This document shows, in pieces, positions 36,165-49,400 of a DNA stretch of 64,000 nucleotides. The position numbers and the translations under genes were made by a program. Each line of letters starts with the position of its first letter. Within the stretch, counting starts at the first letter, position 1. The DNA is from Apostichopus japonicus (taxonomy: Eukaryota; Echinodermata; Holothuroidea; Aspidochirotida; Stichopodidae), in the NCBI RefSeq assembly GCF_037975245.1, contig NC_092576.1:446501-510500 (forward strand), read 5' to 3'. The notes below the pieces were generated by a model, which made no database searches, had not been told where the DNA came from, and saw only the letters and a program-made list of their open reading frames with translations.

Positions 36165-37535
36165 CAAGGGCGCTTTTTTGTTTTGAAAATTGGTGGGGAC
36201 GTGACTATCTAAGCGGAGCGCGACCATGGGTTCGCGCGGAGCGTACCAGAATTTTTTTTTGACAGATGTACCGCCCAGATTGCCGGAAATTGCATTTCCC
36301 AGACACAATTATGATCAAAAATGGGTCATTCATTTTAATATTTCACGGTTTTAAATGTTTCATGAAAAATAGTAATTACAAAAATACAAGAATAAGAGTT
36401 ACTGATGATAAATTTATAAAATACAAACATCATAATAAGCCGATATAAAACAAGAAATTAGTCCATCTTCACCTTCCTTCACCGCCCTTTGGGCAGTAGG
36501 GCGTGGGGTCCCATAAATATGTGCTGGGAGCTACACGCAAGTTGACGCAACAACAACAACAATGGAATACACAAACAAGACTGAAAAGGGAGTCCTGCAT
36601 GCCCTCCTGGTTCGACCGCTGGGTTCTGCATTAGCTCCCAGACAAACAGATAACAACAAATAACAAAGCAGATGAAATAGAATATTGTGCTGGAGAAAGG
36701 CGAACAGGGTCAAGAAGAGGTATGATGAGCAGCATCAGTCGTTGGAGTGCAAAATCAGCCAGTGGAAGGGGAGGAAGTGGCAAGTGTGAACTTAGGAAAA
36801 CCAGTACGAAAGTGAATAAATATCGTGTTTACACGCTACTCTTATCTAAAAGTTTAGAGACCAGGTAGGGGTGGCTATCCTACCATCAGGACTTCCATTT
36901 AACGTCCTCGTCTGAGGGACCACGCGGCTACACGCAGCATTTTGGAAACTTTTTTTTTTCCAATTTTCTTTTTAACTGTTAATTCCAGCGTTGTCAAACC
37001 ACCCCTATCCATTTATATGGTCAAACTTTTTGTATTTGAGACGTGCAATAAATGTTTGCTAGCTCATGGACTACATACGGGGGACCCATTCAATCCAAGA
37101 CTATCAGTAATCGGTAGCGACGTAAGGACAGCGACGTTTGAGTTCGATCTCTCCTACACTGTGTCAATGGGCTGAAGTTAGCAACGCAATTTCAACAAAG
37201 GCTGGTGTTGTTTTGGCTGCTGGAGACATGGTTGAAGTTAGCACCACCGGGTAGCATACATCAATGAAACAAGCAACTTGTAAGGCTGCCAATTAACGTA
37301 TCAGACTTGTTTCCATCTTTTACACTCGCTCATTCATTAGTTTTGTTGCTTATTTTGATAACGCCTAATAGGTACTTGAGATCTTTACGACTAACGCGGT
37401 ATAGCAGGATATCATGGATAGTCGGACTTCCAAAATTCACTCAAAAGATGGTGGGGACATGGTATATCATGTCCTTACCTCTGAAATTTTTGGTGGGGAC
37501 GCGTCCCCGTTTCCCTGCGGGAAACGGCGCCCCTG
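36165..37535 (+). mobile_element. hAT-type insertion with 8-bp TSD in an older repeat
   Basis: 1,371 bp starting CAAGGGCGCTTTTTT and ending AACGGCGCCCCTG, flanked by CAAAGGGA (36157-36164 and 37536-37543). The unoccupied site exists in the inverted copy at 9429-9436. Contains a core module (36195-36300) and about 1 kb of unrecognised sequence with CAA repeats (36549-36560). No transposase recognised. Confidence 0.82.
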
Positions 37536-37645
37536 CAAAGGGAACAATTATGTAGAAGTGAATAATAATATATACAATTATCACAAATCAGGCAAAAGGG
37601 TTTTTATTTATTTTGATATTCCATGGTAGATTTTAAAATCTCGGA
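37536..37645 (-). repeat. Interspersed repeat (right half), supplies the sialyltransferase poly-A signal
   Basis: Reverse complement of 9330-9440. On the minus strand it contains overlapping AATAAA signals (37612-37603), about 45 bases past the sialyltransferase stop codon. Confidence 0.7.
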
Positions 37646-37654
37646 ATAATTATT

Positions 37655-37916
37655 TCATGATTCGCAAGGATCAATGACAAGTCTGATGGTTCCTTTCTTA
37701 TGAAGAGATTGCAGAAATTTATGTTCGTTGTCAAAGTTATGGACAGGGGTGCTAAAATTGACTAGTCTCGGATCATAGTAATGATGTAACACTGGTGCGC
37801 CCTGTGGGTCCTTTTCATAAGGATAGAATCCATATAGAGTAATTTCTTCACAAAAGGTTTCAGCAGCCATCAGCATTATAAGTCCAGATGAAGGGTAAGT
37901 CTTCATTTTCCATCTT
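37655..37916 (-). CDS. ST8SIA-like: Sialyltransferase exon 3 (S-, III- and VS-motifs, stop)
   Basis: Acceptor CCTAACTTTAG|A; reads [16 protein letters not shown] and onward to LVIDPCES and TGA. Contains the catalytic His of the VS motif. Confidence 0.93.
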
Positions 37917-40900
37917 CTAAAGTTAGGAAATAAGAGATAAGAAATGGTTTAACCAAAACGAATAGCAAATAACTGAAATACATCCACGTTGAAGTAACCT
38001 ACAGACTGAATTCATTGGGAAAGCAGTTACTTTTAAAAGATTATCTGGGTACGTTGAGATTTGAGACCCGGACAGTGCAAATGAAACTTCAGATAATCGG
38101 GTTTCCCAACGTCAAGTTTGGTTAACTATCGTAATGCCCAATGCAAAATACACATGTTTTTTAATGTTATAAACTAATACACAGTACTTTACAGTGCCTC
38201 GGCATATACCTCTCTGTATTAACAATCATGTATATGGTTGGATGTAAAACCACTAACAAAGAGGAGCATTCTTTTCAACAACAAAGAAACGACCTTCCCT
38301 TTATGTTGTTCATTTGGTCCTTGATGTGTGTTACTGAATTCAAATGTTCATCGCGGAAAAGGCAACGTGAGTGGTTCGGTATTATACTAATCGATTGGTA
38401 CTGACATGATCGATATTTTCTTGGTGCTTCACATATGCCTCGTACCAATTTGTCTAGTTTGCGAGTAAAAAACAAGCAACAAAAACCTTTATGTGGATAT
38501 TATATGTAATATGATATGGATCCATATTTAGAAAGTGACTAATCCCTTACAATTCACAATGAAAGGTAAATTCAGGCGGTTGTAGTACTCTGCTCAATAA
38601 ACTGCTATGATCTGTCTGTATCATAAGGCCAGAATTACATTATCATATAACATTTTATATGACGAGATATAAATAACTCAAATTTTGGGTAATTTTTGTG
38701 AATGCAGCTAACACTTGATTGAGTCTTGCTGTCGATGTAATTGAGCTGCAAGCATTATTATTTGTGTTCCCAATGCTATTGTGATACATTTTGCACCAAG
38801 ACGAAAACCGAAATGTATGAAACATCGTCAGGTATACAAGCATTCCATTTGATGTCTTAATCAACGAAAGACTGTACTCTAAGGGGGTATGATGCCATCA
38901 CGGACCACCTTTTTTAGTCACTTACTGGACTAACATTGGTGGGGGGGGGGGAGTTGAGTAATTACTCCAAATGGGTAACACTCTATCATACTTCGAGTTA
39001 TAGTGACACGATGTTGATGTGGAGTTTTTAAGAAACAATAACAAATGTGAATGTCATTGCTTTATGTATTTTAATTAAGTGTGTTACTACCTAATCTTTA
39101 GGAAATATCAGCAGCTAGTGCTTTATTCAACATCAGCATATGATAACATTGAATGCGTAGTATTAGACTGATGTGTCTTTTTTCAATGGTAACAATACTC
39201 ACTATTAGAAACTTAAGCCTCAAATGTTTCTTATTGTTTGCCAGCAAAGTAGTGCAGTACGTGAAAACGTCCTTTTTTTCTAATAAGTCAAAAATCATCG
39301 AATTCTTTGTCAATGGGGTAATTCTCTCAACGTCACAAAGCTGACAGACTTCTCATGTTCGGTGCATGGAAGGCTTTGCGAAAATACAGATAACTCATTG
39401 CGGACTTGCTTTTGCTTCTAAGCAGTCTACACATACATAAAACATACTATAAGTCATATGGCAAGATAATGCCAATCACTTTCCTATTGCCAGGAACAAT
39501 TACAGAAACTAAATACACCAAACTGTAAGATCATACATCTCTCAGCGACTCAATGTTTCACGTCAGGCTTCTATAGCTGGAGTATTCCTCAATCATAAGA
39601 TATCAAGCGATTGCTACGTTTCATGCCATTATAGATTTGATCGTTATTAGATATTGCGCAAGCACCAAAGAAGTGAATTGTATGTTACATCACGCAGACC
39701 TTTTACAATATGTTGTTTACATTTGTTTTCGCATGAGATCGTCTATGCGAGGAGCAATACCATTTGAATACAACATTGTAAACATTTTATAACCAGCATA
39801 ACCTTGCAGTGGTTGACTTTAGCTTTTAATTTGTATTAGTCATATATACATGGCGTGATCCAGCGGTGAGGTCAGTATAGAAAAACAAATTCTATACTGT
39901 ATGCATGATTTCAAAATTACAATGGCAGATAAGAGTAAAACTCCCACGCAACTAAATTCCACGACGTCTGTTCGCTTAAAATGGTATCAGTGCAATTGTA
40001 TGGATTGAAAGCAGACTGAGATGCTTACAATTTGTTATTTTTACACTATTGTATGGCTACAACTTAACCATGTAAGTTAGTCAACAAGTTCGAGTTCTCG
40101 TGAATATGCTTACTGAAGAAGATCAACAATATCAAAGCAGTTCATAAACGAGAAGGAAATTATTAAGCAATCTAGTCGAGTAACTAATTCAGCCGATTCA
40201 CACAGAGATTACAGAAACTAATGTAAATCTGAAAGTTTTGTACCACAGTAAATAATGGATTGTGCTGACAAATCTGATAAATCGTAGCATGTGCTATAGG
40301 GTTTACAGTAAGAACTGACGATATTTGTAATTCCAGCAAATCCCAACAACTGGATTTGTTGAATTACACATATCCTTACTGTAATCCTAATAGCACATGC
40401 TACCGATTTATAGCGCGATCCAGTTTTTACTGTGGTACAAAATCTTAAGATTTACAGTAGTAACTATGTTCTCTGTGTGTATCGGATGACTAACTCTACC
40501 TCCAGCTCCTCAACAGTTTGATCAATATTCCCCAGTTGAGTACAGTTTATGATATCATAGAAGACTAGTAAAAGTTGTTTCAGAGAGTTTAGAAACCCTT
40601 TCGGAATTTTCAAAAACTTTCGGAAAGGGTCATTTAATGCCATTATTATACCTTTTTTTTTCTGTCATTGTTGTAAGTTATGAAGTACTGAAAATACATA
40701 CCGTAATCAATCCATCTTGTACGGGAAATGTTCTCTGTTTCAAGTTTGCTTTATTTTAAATTGTAATTTAATGCCTGGTTATTGGATTTGTGGTTAAATG
40801 TTTCAGTTCCGAATGTCATGTTAATCATATCCCATTTAAAAGCATAACATTAATTGCCATATCAAACGTCGTTAATTGTAGTTTCATAATATCATGCAAT

Positions 40901-42658
40901 ATTGAGGGTATCTTGGAGGACGGTATACAATAGCTAGTTGATAGATGGAATGTCTCTACCAAAGTTCCGATTAGACCGCTTTCAATGCCACTTGATTGAC
41001 TCGTGAAAATCAAATTTTTCACCACAGAGAAAAAAGCGTTCTTACCAAAGGACATAAACCCTCTCTGTTAAAGTGAAGCACAAAGCGTTGTGCGTTCAGG
41101 ACATACACTCAACTACACATAGTTCCTTTTACAGAGTTATTAATGTATCAGCAAACTTATGAGAGTACACATGGTTGACTTGATCGCTTAAGCTACGAAT
41201 ATGGGTTATGGGAAATTCGAGACCTTTTGTAAGGACAAACATAATTTTGTTGAGCAGGAGTGACAGAATCCCCTACAACCCCCCCCCCCCAACCCGCCAG
41301 TAGTGATGGCCCTGTGTTGTGCAACAATGAAGGGTTACACTCTTTCCTTATACAATACATAACAAGACACGTTTACCGGCAACCACGAACTTAACTATCA
41401 TATCCCCACCTTATATCACGCACCGTCATGTGTTTTGAACACACCCCGAAGTCTTTTACATATATGAACGCTTTTTCAGATCACGTTGGTAATAAAGATT
41501 TCACATGTGTCCAAAACAATATCAAGTGCATAATTTCGAGCCACCGCAATGAATTGGAAAACCTTGAAGGTTACTGTTTACATAATACAACATTAAATGA
41601 AGAAATACACTCAGGTTTCGATACCTTACCACCTCTCCCAACAATGACAGAGGCAACATATTGTCACAATTCGAGCATTCATGCTGAAACCTTGCAATAT
41701 AGGCTGAGTCTGTCATAAATGCACTTTTGAATACCATGAAAACTGAGACATCATAAGCGTGTATACTTACTTCTTAGCTAAACCGCCAGCGGTCTTGTAG
41801 CTGAACGCAAACCTGGTATTTAAGTTCTTCTTCTTAACGTATCCAGCTATATCATGAAGTTGTTTCGAAAATGGACTCCCATGTGGCAATCCTTTTGCAA
41901 ACCAAAGAATACTATCATTTAACGATCGAAGATTATCCATTATAGCGTCATAGACCGTACCGTTATCAGGAAAAATGGTATCGTTGAATATTTTAGTTGT
42001 CATCTCAACGTTGATCATCATTAGCGTGGTCTTGTTGCCTACGTCATCACCGAAGCCTTCTGTTTCCGCCATATTCGCCCTCATGACGTAATTATGCTTG
42101 TTAATCTCATTGCCGCATTTACTCTTTAAGAGTATTCCACTATTTCCTACTATTGCACATTTCGGCTGCGTTGTCAATGTTTCGAACGATGAGTCTATTT
42201 CGTTAATGGGACACTGTTTTCTTTTACTAGAAAACCCCTCTTCTTTGCTCTTCCATTTGCCAAAGGTTTGTTCGAATAACATTTGTTTTGGCTCAGCGTT
42301 TTTATAGACGAAAATAGTGATATCCGTAGAAAAACAGGTTTGCATAGTTCTGAAAGATAGAGTCAGAGAAAAATAATTCTTCATTCAACGTAAAAAATGG
42401 TTTACATGAGGCTCAAATTAATATACAGAGTATTCGCAGTTTTTTGGTACCAGGCAACACAGGAAACCGAGAAATAAAACAAGATGTCGAAGTTGTACAT
42501 GGAAAGACATTTCGAAAACATTTCGAAGACATGTTAAAAGCTCTTTCTTAAAGCCATAGAATATTCCACGTGGTTATACTGTGCAAACCTTTCTATGTTA
42601 ACATCTTACAAGGCGATCAGTTTCATAAGTTTGCTGAATTGCGTTCAATATATATATA

Positions 42659-42747
<89 letters not shown>

Positions 42748-42776
42748 ATATATATATATCTACATATATCTATCTA

Positions 42777-42827
<51 letters not shown>

Positions 42828-45800
42828 CTACATAAAATAATACAAATAACCAGTTAATTGTCAACTTTTGGTCCCACCCCGTTACCTCCCCCCCCCCAAC
42901 CCAAATAACTTATGTATGTACGAAAATGGATTGTGTTTTAACAGAGACGCTTCTTCTTAACTCAATGCATATTTACTGTTCGTCTACCAATTGCCATTGT
43001 AGCAAACTATCCCACCCATTTCAATCGTTCTGTGTAGTTTGGGTTTTGACAACAGTTTCCATTGTTAAAAACTTACACCAACTATTTTCAATGATGTATG
43101 TCTCTGTTGAGTAAGTGACTATTGAATTGTGTCCTGTGGGCTACAATAGGAGCCGTGTCCCCATTCCCTTGGGAAAAATGTGTTTAATTATGGTAGCTCA
43201 GATGGAAACTGGTGCAATAGTTTGCTAAAAATTAACAAGATTTTGTCATTTTTCAGGCCTGAAATAGTACCAGACATTGTACAAAATGTTTCAAGATATC
43301 CAATAACATTTCCTTTTGGTGGAAAGTGCTCAAATGCAAACTGTGCAATACTTTGCAAAAAAAAAGTAAACAAAAAATTGCATAGTTTAGACCCTGAATT
43401 AGTTCCAGAAATGTTACGGAATTTGTAAAGATATCCGATAAATTTCCTTTTTTTCTGAACATTTTATGACATGAAACTATTCTAACTCCACGGAAAATGT
43501 GGTATTTTCTACAACAATGGCTATTTGTCATAAAGCAACGATGTTCCCATCACTCGACAAGGGTGCAGTTCCTTGAATCGTTTGAAAAAGTCTGTCTTTG
43601 TGAATGGGACCATATGTACGTCCATGGGGATTACTGCTAAATTATCCAACTTTTCTGTTGACGTCGTAATCCGGAGCCAATCGTGAGTACGCCTCGCACA
43701 TGAAAACGATATCCCTGCCTCTACTCTCTCTATTGGTTACACGAACAGAAACTTCAGTAGTTCTCCTTTATTCGTTGTACTATATATACACTCTAAAACA
43801 GGTGAGGAATATTTTCTGGGCAAATGCTCGGTTGTGGAAGTTTCAACAAAATTGGGCAAAATCACTGCTCTGATTGTTGACCAACTTATAGTGACAAAGA
43901 ATTTAGTCAAAAGCTGTGCAAATTGAATAAATATACCCAGCGTTTGGTAAGCGTCCCGCTAAATCGAAAGACACTGGCACTGGGGCGACGCGCACATCTG
44001 AGACGGAACAATGAACTTTTGTCCATACATATGTGTACGTATGTGTACATGCACAAACACCTTACGTTACGGTACGTATCGTTGCATAGCTCATACTTAC
44101 ATGCACGGTTGTAGATGAAATATAGAAGATGGGCAGGCCTATGGAAGAAATCCTACAAAACTTGGGGGGGGGGGGTTGAAGAGGTGATAGCCAGGTTTCA
44201 AGATAAGATAAAAGATAAGACTACTAAAGGGTAAACAAATGACGAATCTATATCATGTTCATATGAATATGATGTAATTTTGGGTATAAAAATGATAGCG
44301 TAAGGTTAGGTCGTAAAGCATAACGAGTAACGATACTAGTTTATTCAAACTTAACTTAATTAGGACCTAGGTCCAAGTTTAGCCTAGCATATGGCTTAAT
44401 TGTTACGGTAGCTGCAACGATTGGATCAAGAGTGTAATTTACGTAAATATGACTAATATGACTTATATTACTAACATAAGGCATTGGGAGCTAACTTGAC
44501 GCCATATGACCGTGCATGGAATACATAATGTTCACATTTCTAGGCTTCATAGTAGTACTTTACTAGCCTACGTATACTAGTTAGCCTATGCTACTGGCAA
44601 ATAGCACAGGCCTAAGGCTAGGCCTTACATTGTTATGAATCTGCTTTGCGGTAACGCATAACCGTATAACAGTAACGAGATAGTGAGCTAGGCCAATGTT
44701 GGTTAATTATAAGAACCGATGCATTAACGATGCAAAACTATCACGATAAATTAGGTTAGAGATATTCCCTGCACCAGATGGATATTGTGCACAGCGTAAT
44801 TGGCGATTTTTGTATTAGTGACGGGTGGACATTTTTAGTGCTGGGCGGGGCCGACAGGCATGGGCACCGTTCTGTAGACGGGGCACCGACGGCAAAACGC
44901 AACGGGCCTGATGGCACACCTTTTTTTCAGCTGTGGGTTAGGGCAAGCCCTGTATCAGTTATACCATTATGGCAATGCATTCACTATTGTGACAATTGTG
45001 CATGGTTGTGTTGATTAATTTTTGCGTCCACTGTCATTTAAATGAGAGGGGTGGTGGGAAGGGGGTCGAGCACTGGTCAACCAGTCGTAATAAAGAATAC
45101 AATATGAATTATTTCTATGTTGATCTTTAGGCTCCTTCAAAATAATGTAAAGCTACAAACTGTTAGTATAGTGTTACCACTAAGGATGCTGTACTGGTTA
45201 AAACAGAACAAAATTATATTGCCCAATATTTACAAAAACATGCACATGTGCTTATAATATAAGAAATCTCCTTTAAAACTGACGCCAAAGTTGAAATTTG
45301 AAAAAAAAAAGCTTTCATGGGGCACCATCCATCAAAATCCAGTCCTATAACAGTTGCTTGATTAAGTCGAATGATATGACTCCCAAAGTGTTCCAATCTC
45401 TGCTGCCCATGCTAAATTAATTAAGTTAATTGTTTTTCTTCTTCTTCTTTTTCAGCAGAAAATGGAATTGACATGACTGCATTGTCCTTGTTAGATGAAA
45501 TAAGTATAGCAGAATCGATTCCAAAAATTGGACTGAGACTGACATTTTTAAAGGGGTGGCGAAAAAGAAATAATCTCTGAATATGGTATACACCTGTTTC
45601 AAATGCGTCAGGACTATTGAAGGAGGCAACAAGAAACTTGTTTCCCACCTCAAGCATGTACATAGCATTGCCAAATAAGCAGGGTGAACATTGTTTGCAG
45701 GCAAGGTAAATGTGTGCTAACGTTAACTACATTTTGTGGCTACAAGAAACATCTATTGACAAAGCCTTCTTCTCAGCAGGAGCCAGTCATAGGAGTTCCT

Positions 45801-46486
45801 CAATGTCATCACGAGGCAAGCAATAGGCCTGACATAGACTAAAGCGATGACAACGAAAATGGGAAGCTTCACCCAGCAGTGATGCAGATGCAGATGAAGA
45901 AGACTTGAAACTATTACTGATGCAGCAACTATATTGATTACTAGACGGAAATCATCATATTTACAGTATTATAGCTGATACAAAGAGACAGTTATCAGGA
46001 TCTGTTCATACTTATGGTGATCTATGACTTCAATGATGCAAACATGAACCCCGAAAGGCATTAATCGCATCAGATTGAAAGTAGTTATCTTATTCTTAAC
46101 TATTCGTTTTATTTGTACCATGCATTACATCTTGATAGTGTTATGTTCAAAGGTATTCATCAGAAAAATAAAAACAAAATCAGGCATAGTTTTCACGATC
46201 TTAGTTAGTCTCTAAACTAGACAACAAAGCAACGTATATAGCATATACATAAGAGAAATGCTGCTTACCTATCACATATGTTATCGCACATTTTACGTAC
46301 ATCAAACACACGATCCTTTGCTTTTTGTCTGTTGTCAACGTAAAGGTCAGTAACAACTTTTTCGATTTCAGCTGCCGTTTTAATCCTTGATGGTGTTCTC
46401 CAACTGCGCTGTAACAGCACAAATAACGTAAAAATGACAACAGAACATATCAAAGGAGCCCTAAGTTTTCTACAAAGTCTCTCCAT
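37655..46486 (-). CDS. ST8SIA-like: ST8Sia-type alpha-2,8-sialyltransferase, complete three-exon gene
   Basis: Transfers sialic acid from CMP-sialic acid to sialylated glycans in the Golgi. Exons: 46486-46269, 42349-41771 and 37916-37655 (stop TGA 37657-37655), all junctions in phase 2, 1,059 bases in total, 352 residues, within the family's usual length. Type II topology: short basic N-terminus, membrane helix about residues 11-25, then stem. L-motif begins [18 protein letters not shown] (Cys137); S-motif [17 protein letters not shown] (Cys288) and LYGFYP; motif III HHYYD (310-314); VS motif HNFDNE (His325, Glu330); C-terminal Cys350 as in ST8Sia enzymes. Glycosylation sequons at N178, N195, N202, N217 and N319. 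No lesion in the whole frame. Which ST8Sia subfamily it belongs to (mono-, oligo- or polysialylating) cannot be settled by eye; the short C-terminal tail resembles the family generally. Confidence 0.93.
37917..41770 (-). other. Sialyltransferase intron 2
   Basis: 3,854 bases. Holds a foldback element (40191-40490), a poly-G run near 38940 and a poly-C run near 41280; no other gene recognised. Confidence 0.75.
40191..40490. repeat. Foldback (hairpin) element in the sialyltransferase intron
   Basis: Two imperfect arms of about 145-150 bp. Outer ends CAGCCGATTCACACAGAGA and TCTCTGTGTGTATCGGATG; inner matches TTTTGTACCACAGTAAA / TTTACTGTGGTACAAAA, and TAGCATGTGCTAT / ATAGCACATGCTA. The small loop is near 40345. 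A MITE of unknown family; no clean target duplication seen. Confidence 0.75.
41771..42349 (-). CDS. ST8SIA-like: Sialyltransferase exon 2 (L-motif)
   Basis: Acceptor CTATCTTTCAG|A completes the split Arg codon; 579 bases; donor AA|GTAAGT. Carries residues 74-265 with the sialyl motif L (about 137-186). Confidence 0.93.
42645..42834. repeat. TA / TCTA compound microsatellite
   Basis: ATCT tetranucleotides flanking and interrupting a long TA tract. Confidence 0.93.
43190..43445 (+). repeat. Diverged tandem duplication, about 115-130 bp per unit
   Basis: Unit 1 (GAAACTGGTGCAATAGTTTG ... CAAGATATCCAATAACATTT) and unit 2 (CAAACTGTGCAATACTTTGC ... AAAGATATCCGATAAATTTC) align in order. Not coding in a recognisable way. 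Confidence 0.6.
43790..43920 (+). repeat. Dispersed repeat related to 10440-10700
   Basis: CTCTAAAACAGGTGAGGAAT, TTCTGGGCAAATGC, AAAATTGGGCAAAATCA; the same ordered words occur at 10440 onward. Confidence 0.4.
45421..45730 (-). CDS. Unrecognised coding-looking stretch inside sialyltransferase intron 1
   Basis: One frame stays open for about 105 codons and reads [74 protein letters not shown] and ends in [10 protein letters not shown]. Amino-acid composition looks protein-like and there is a C-x2-C-x2-C cluster. No clear acceptor or donor bounds it, it is on the same strand as the host gene, and I do not recognise the family. Could be an exon of a nested gene, a retrotransposed fragment or chance. 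Confidence 0.25.
46269..46486 (-). CDS. ST8SIA-like: Sialyltransferase exon 1 (cytoplasmic tail, membrane anchor, stem)
   Basis: ATG at 46486-46484; [19 protein letters not shown] is followed by TLFVLLQ, a type II signal anchor. Ends GAT AG|GTAAGC in phase 2. The first ATG of the open frame is used; the frame has a positively charged N-terminus as expected for Golgi glycosyltransferases. Confidence 0.9.
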
Positions 46487-46489
46487 ATT

Positions 46490-49400
46490 TATTCGATATT
46501 TATATTACGATATTTAGTATGGTTCAGAGGTCTCCCTGCATATATCGCTTAAAATACCGGCAAATTCATATTTTAACGTGCGGCGTATTGGAGATTATGC
46601 TGTCGCTGAAATTGCATGAATATTCAGGAGACGACACCTTAGGACAGCCAATTGAGACAATTTCCGAATGACTGTACGAGAACCGTATATACCAGTCAAT
46701 ACTATATGAAACGGGTCACGGAATTACAATATACAAAACACAACCCAACTGTTCATGTATTAGATATCACATCTTAACAATACTAATAAACACCAAAGCA
46801 GTTTGGCAAAGTTTAATATTAAAATGCCGCTCTTTCAATAATGCAGAGTGCTTATTTAGCTAGTGCAAAGGAAAAGGGAAGGCCATGAAACCTACTTTAG
46901 GTACTACCTGCTGTCGGATTCAGATCGGCGTCTTAGATTCGCCTGGTTCCGTCCCATCGTTGGCTTCGCTATCATCCAGAAAAGTGGTTGTTCGTGGTCA
47001 GGGACTTTTTCAGGGAGCATTTAAGGCGACCAGTGCATTATGATAATAATTTCGTCAAATGTATCACTGTTCATATCAGGAACAGTTTGTCAAAACTAGC
47101 ATAATATAGTATGTATGTATGAGTGGGAGGTCCGGGCTTGAATACCGGTGGAGGCTGGAATTTCTTTCACTGTTCTTGATTTTCCAACACACTACGATTA
47201 TATCCATCCATCCGTCAACCCACCCATCCATCCATCCACCCACCAGGGACCAAACATTGGATTGATAACCATTCTTAACCAAAATGTGTTGACAAATAAT
47301 ATTGCTCTTAAAATAAATGTCGACAAACACGGCAGGTAAAGTTCAGGGATTTGACCCTGGTAAATTTATCGATGGTCAATCCATGCGTTGCTTCTAAAGT
47401 CATATTTACAACGGTATTAAAGAGTTTTACTTTATGTTGACCTCAAATAACCTTTGAACTCTATCAAGTTCAGTAGAGTTATTCTCTTTTCTACAGAATT
47501 ATAATATGAAGTTCAACGACGTTGTCCTTGAGTTATCCCCTTTACCAGGTTTTCGGTCTGTGACATCTGCTGACCTCAAGTGACCTTTAATCTCTACAAA
47601 TTTCATTAGGGTTATTGAACTTATTAGGAAAAACCCGCCCAATTGCTATCAAGTTCAGCAATGATGTAGTTTTGGTTATCATATTTACAAACAGTGTCAC
47701 ATGAGTAAACACAGGCGCCTTCACGACCGTATAGACTTCGTATGTCTCCGGCAAAGAACAAGGAAAAACACAAAACATCTAGGGCTGGTATAAATGTTTT
47801 CATAAATATCTCAAGTTATGAACAAAGTGTCGTCAAATGATTTCATATAATTTATTTTGTTTCTCTATAACAATAAACACATATCATTGGTGAAGTTGTA
47901 TATAAGGTATAAGTGTGAAAAGACGTGTTATAAGAAACATAAGACATGTGTATACATTTAACATCATAAATGAACATAATAAAGTGAGATGGTAAATGAC
48001 GAACACTGAAAGCTGCCAGGATAATTTCACAATATTTACAATCCCTTGATATCTTTCGTTTTTTTTTTATTGGCTCTGATATAGCATCATGTGACCATTC
48101 ATTAACATGAACAAATACCTAGAAACACATAATTTTGGAGGGATTAGAGACAGTCGGTTATTACTAAGCAACGTGTTGCACTATGTCACTTTCACGGACA
48201 TTCACGAAGCATACCATGTACGCTATTCCTTATAGTACTGATAGTTAATGCACTTTCCAATGATCTAATATTGACATAATACTTCCAGTGGATATTCCAT
48301 GCTTTGAATTTTCAATGTTCAGCAAATTTGGATATTTTTGATATGCAGAATCCCTCTCCAGACCACCTTTCATTCTTATAGAACGAATAAATTTGCCTCA
48401 GTATTGTCAAGGTGGTCTATGAGTGAATATTTTTAAAGTTACATGTATTTGCTAAAGCCCACAATTTTTCTAAATTTATATGAGATGATTGGGCCAAGCA
48501 ATTATGGTTAGCATGTGCAGTCTAGGCCTCTATTATTCCTGATGATGAGCTGTAGCAACATCGTTGACTTTGTCTATCTGCGTTGAGCCTAGTTGAACAA
48601 CCCAATCCAAATCAGCACATCCTCTAAGAAAAGTACAGTATAAAAATTGAATGCTTCAGCAGTTCAAGCATTAATCTAGAACTTTGGAGATTTTGTTAAA
48701 GGCCTTACGACTCGGTCCGAATAACATTACAACTGTACCACTAATTCTGACATCAATCAATCATCATACGCGTGGTATAAAAAGTAGCTACAGACCTTGA
48801 CTAAACTTGTAAATAAAGGACCGAGATACAAGAATAAAGTGACAATCTTCCCAAGTGATCTGATCTTTACATCTTTACAATATGAAATGGCCTCGGCTAT
48901 CAGCCTAAAAGTACGGACGATGTGTAGTAACACTAAGGCATATGGCAAGATTTTACTCTTTAAATTATTGTTTATTGACATACAGGCATCTAACCTATCT
49001 TACACCATAGGCATGCAAAGCAAACCAGTAACGAGCAAAGAGCAAATTATTACTTAAATTCATCAACGATGTTTTATAGTAACGTTCAGCCGCTATTGGC
49101 CAATAACAGGCAGACTAAAGCAACATACATAATACCCTAGAAAATTACCACGATACGCTTCAATATCCTTCCCTATCCCTCATTTTGAAAGTATGTAGTG
49201 TTACTTTTAATTATATTAGAAGGAAAATATTGAAATTGATTTAATCAATTACTTTTAAGTGTCAATAAACTTGCGATAATGAATACAGTGGAATTTTGAT
49301 CATCGTGTTGTACTTTAAATCAATTAAGATTTAAACTTACTGACAACTTGCGATTGGTTGAGTCTTGTGCAAAGACAACGTAGGACTTGTGACCACACAC

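Larger units (their letters stand above)
42350..46268 (-). other. Sialyltransferase intron 1
   Basis: 3,919 bases. Contains a TA/TCTA microsatellite, a diverged tandem duplication (43170-43445), a dispersed repeat (43790-43920), poly-G at 44165 and a coding-looking stretch at 45421-45730. Confidence 0.75.
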
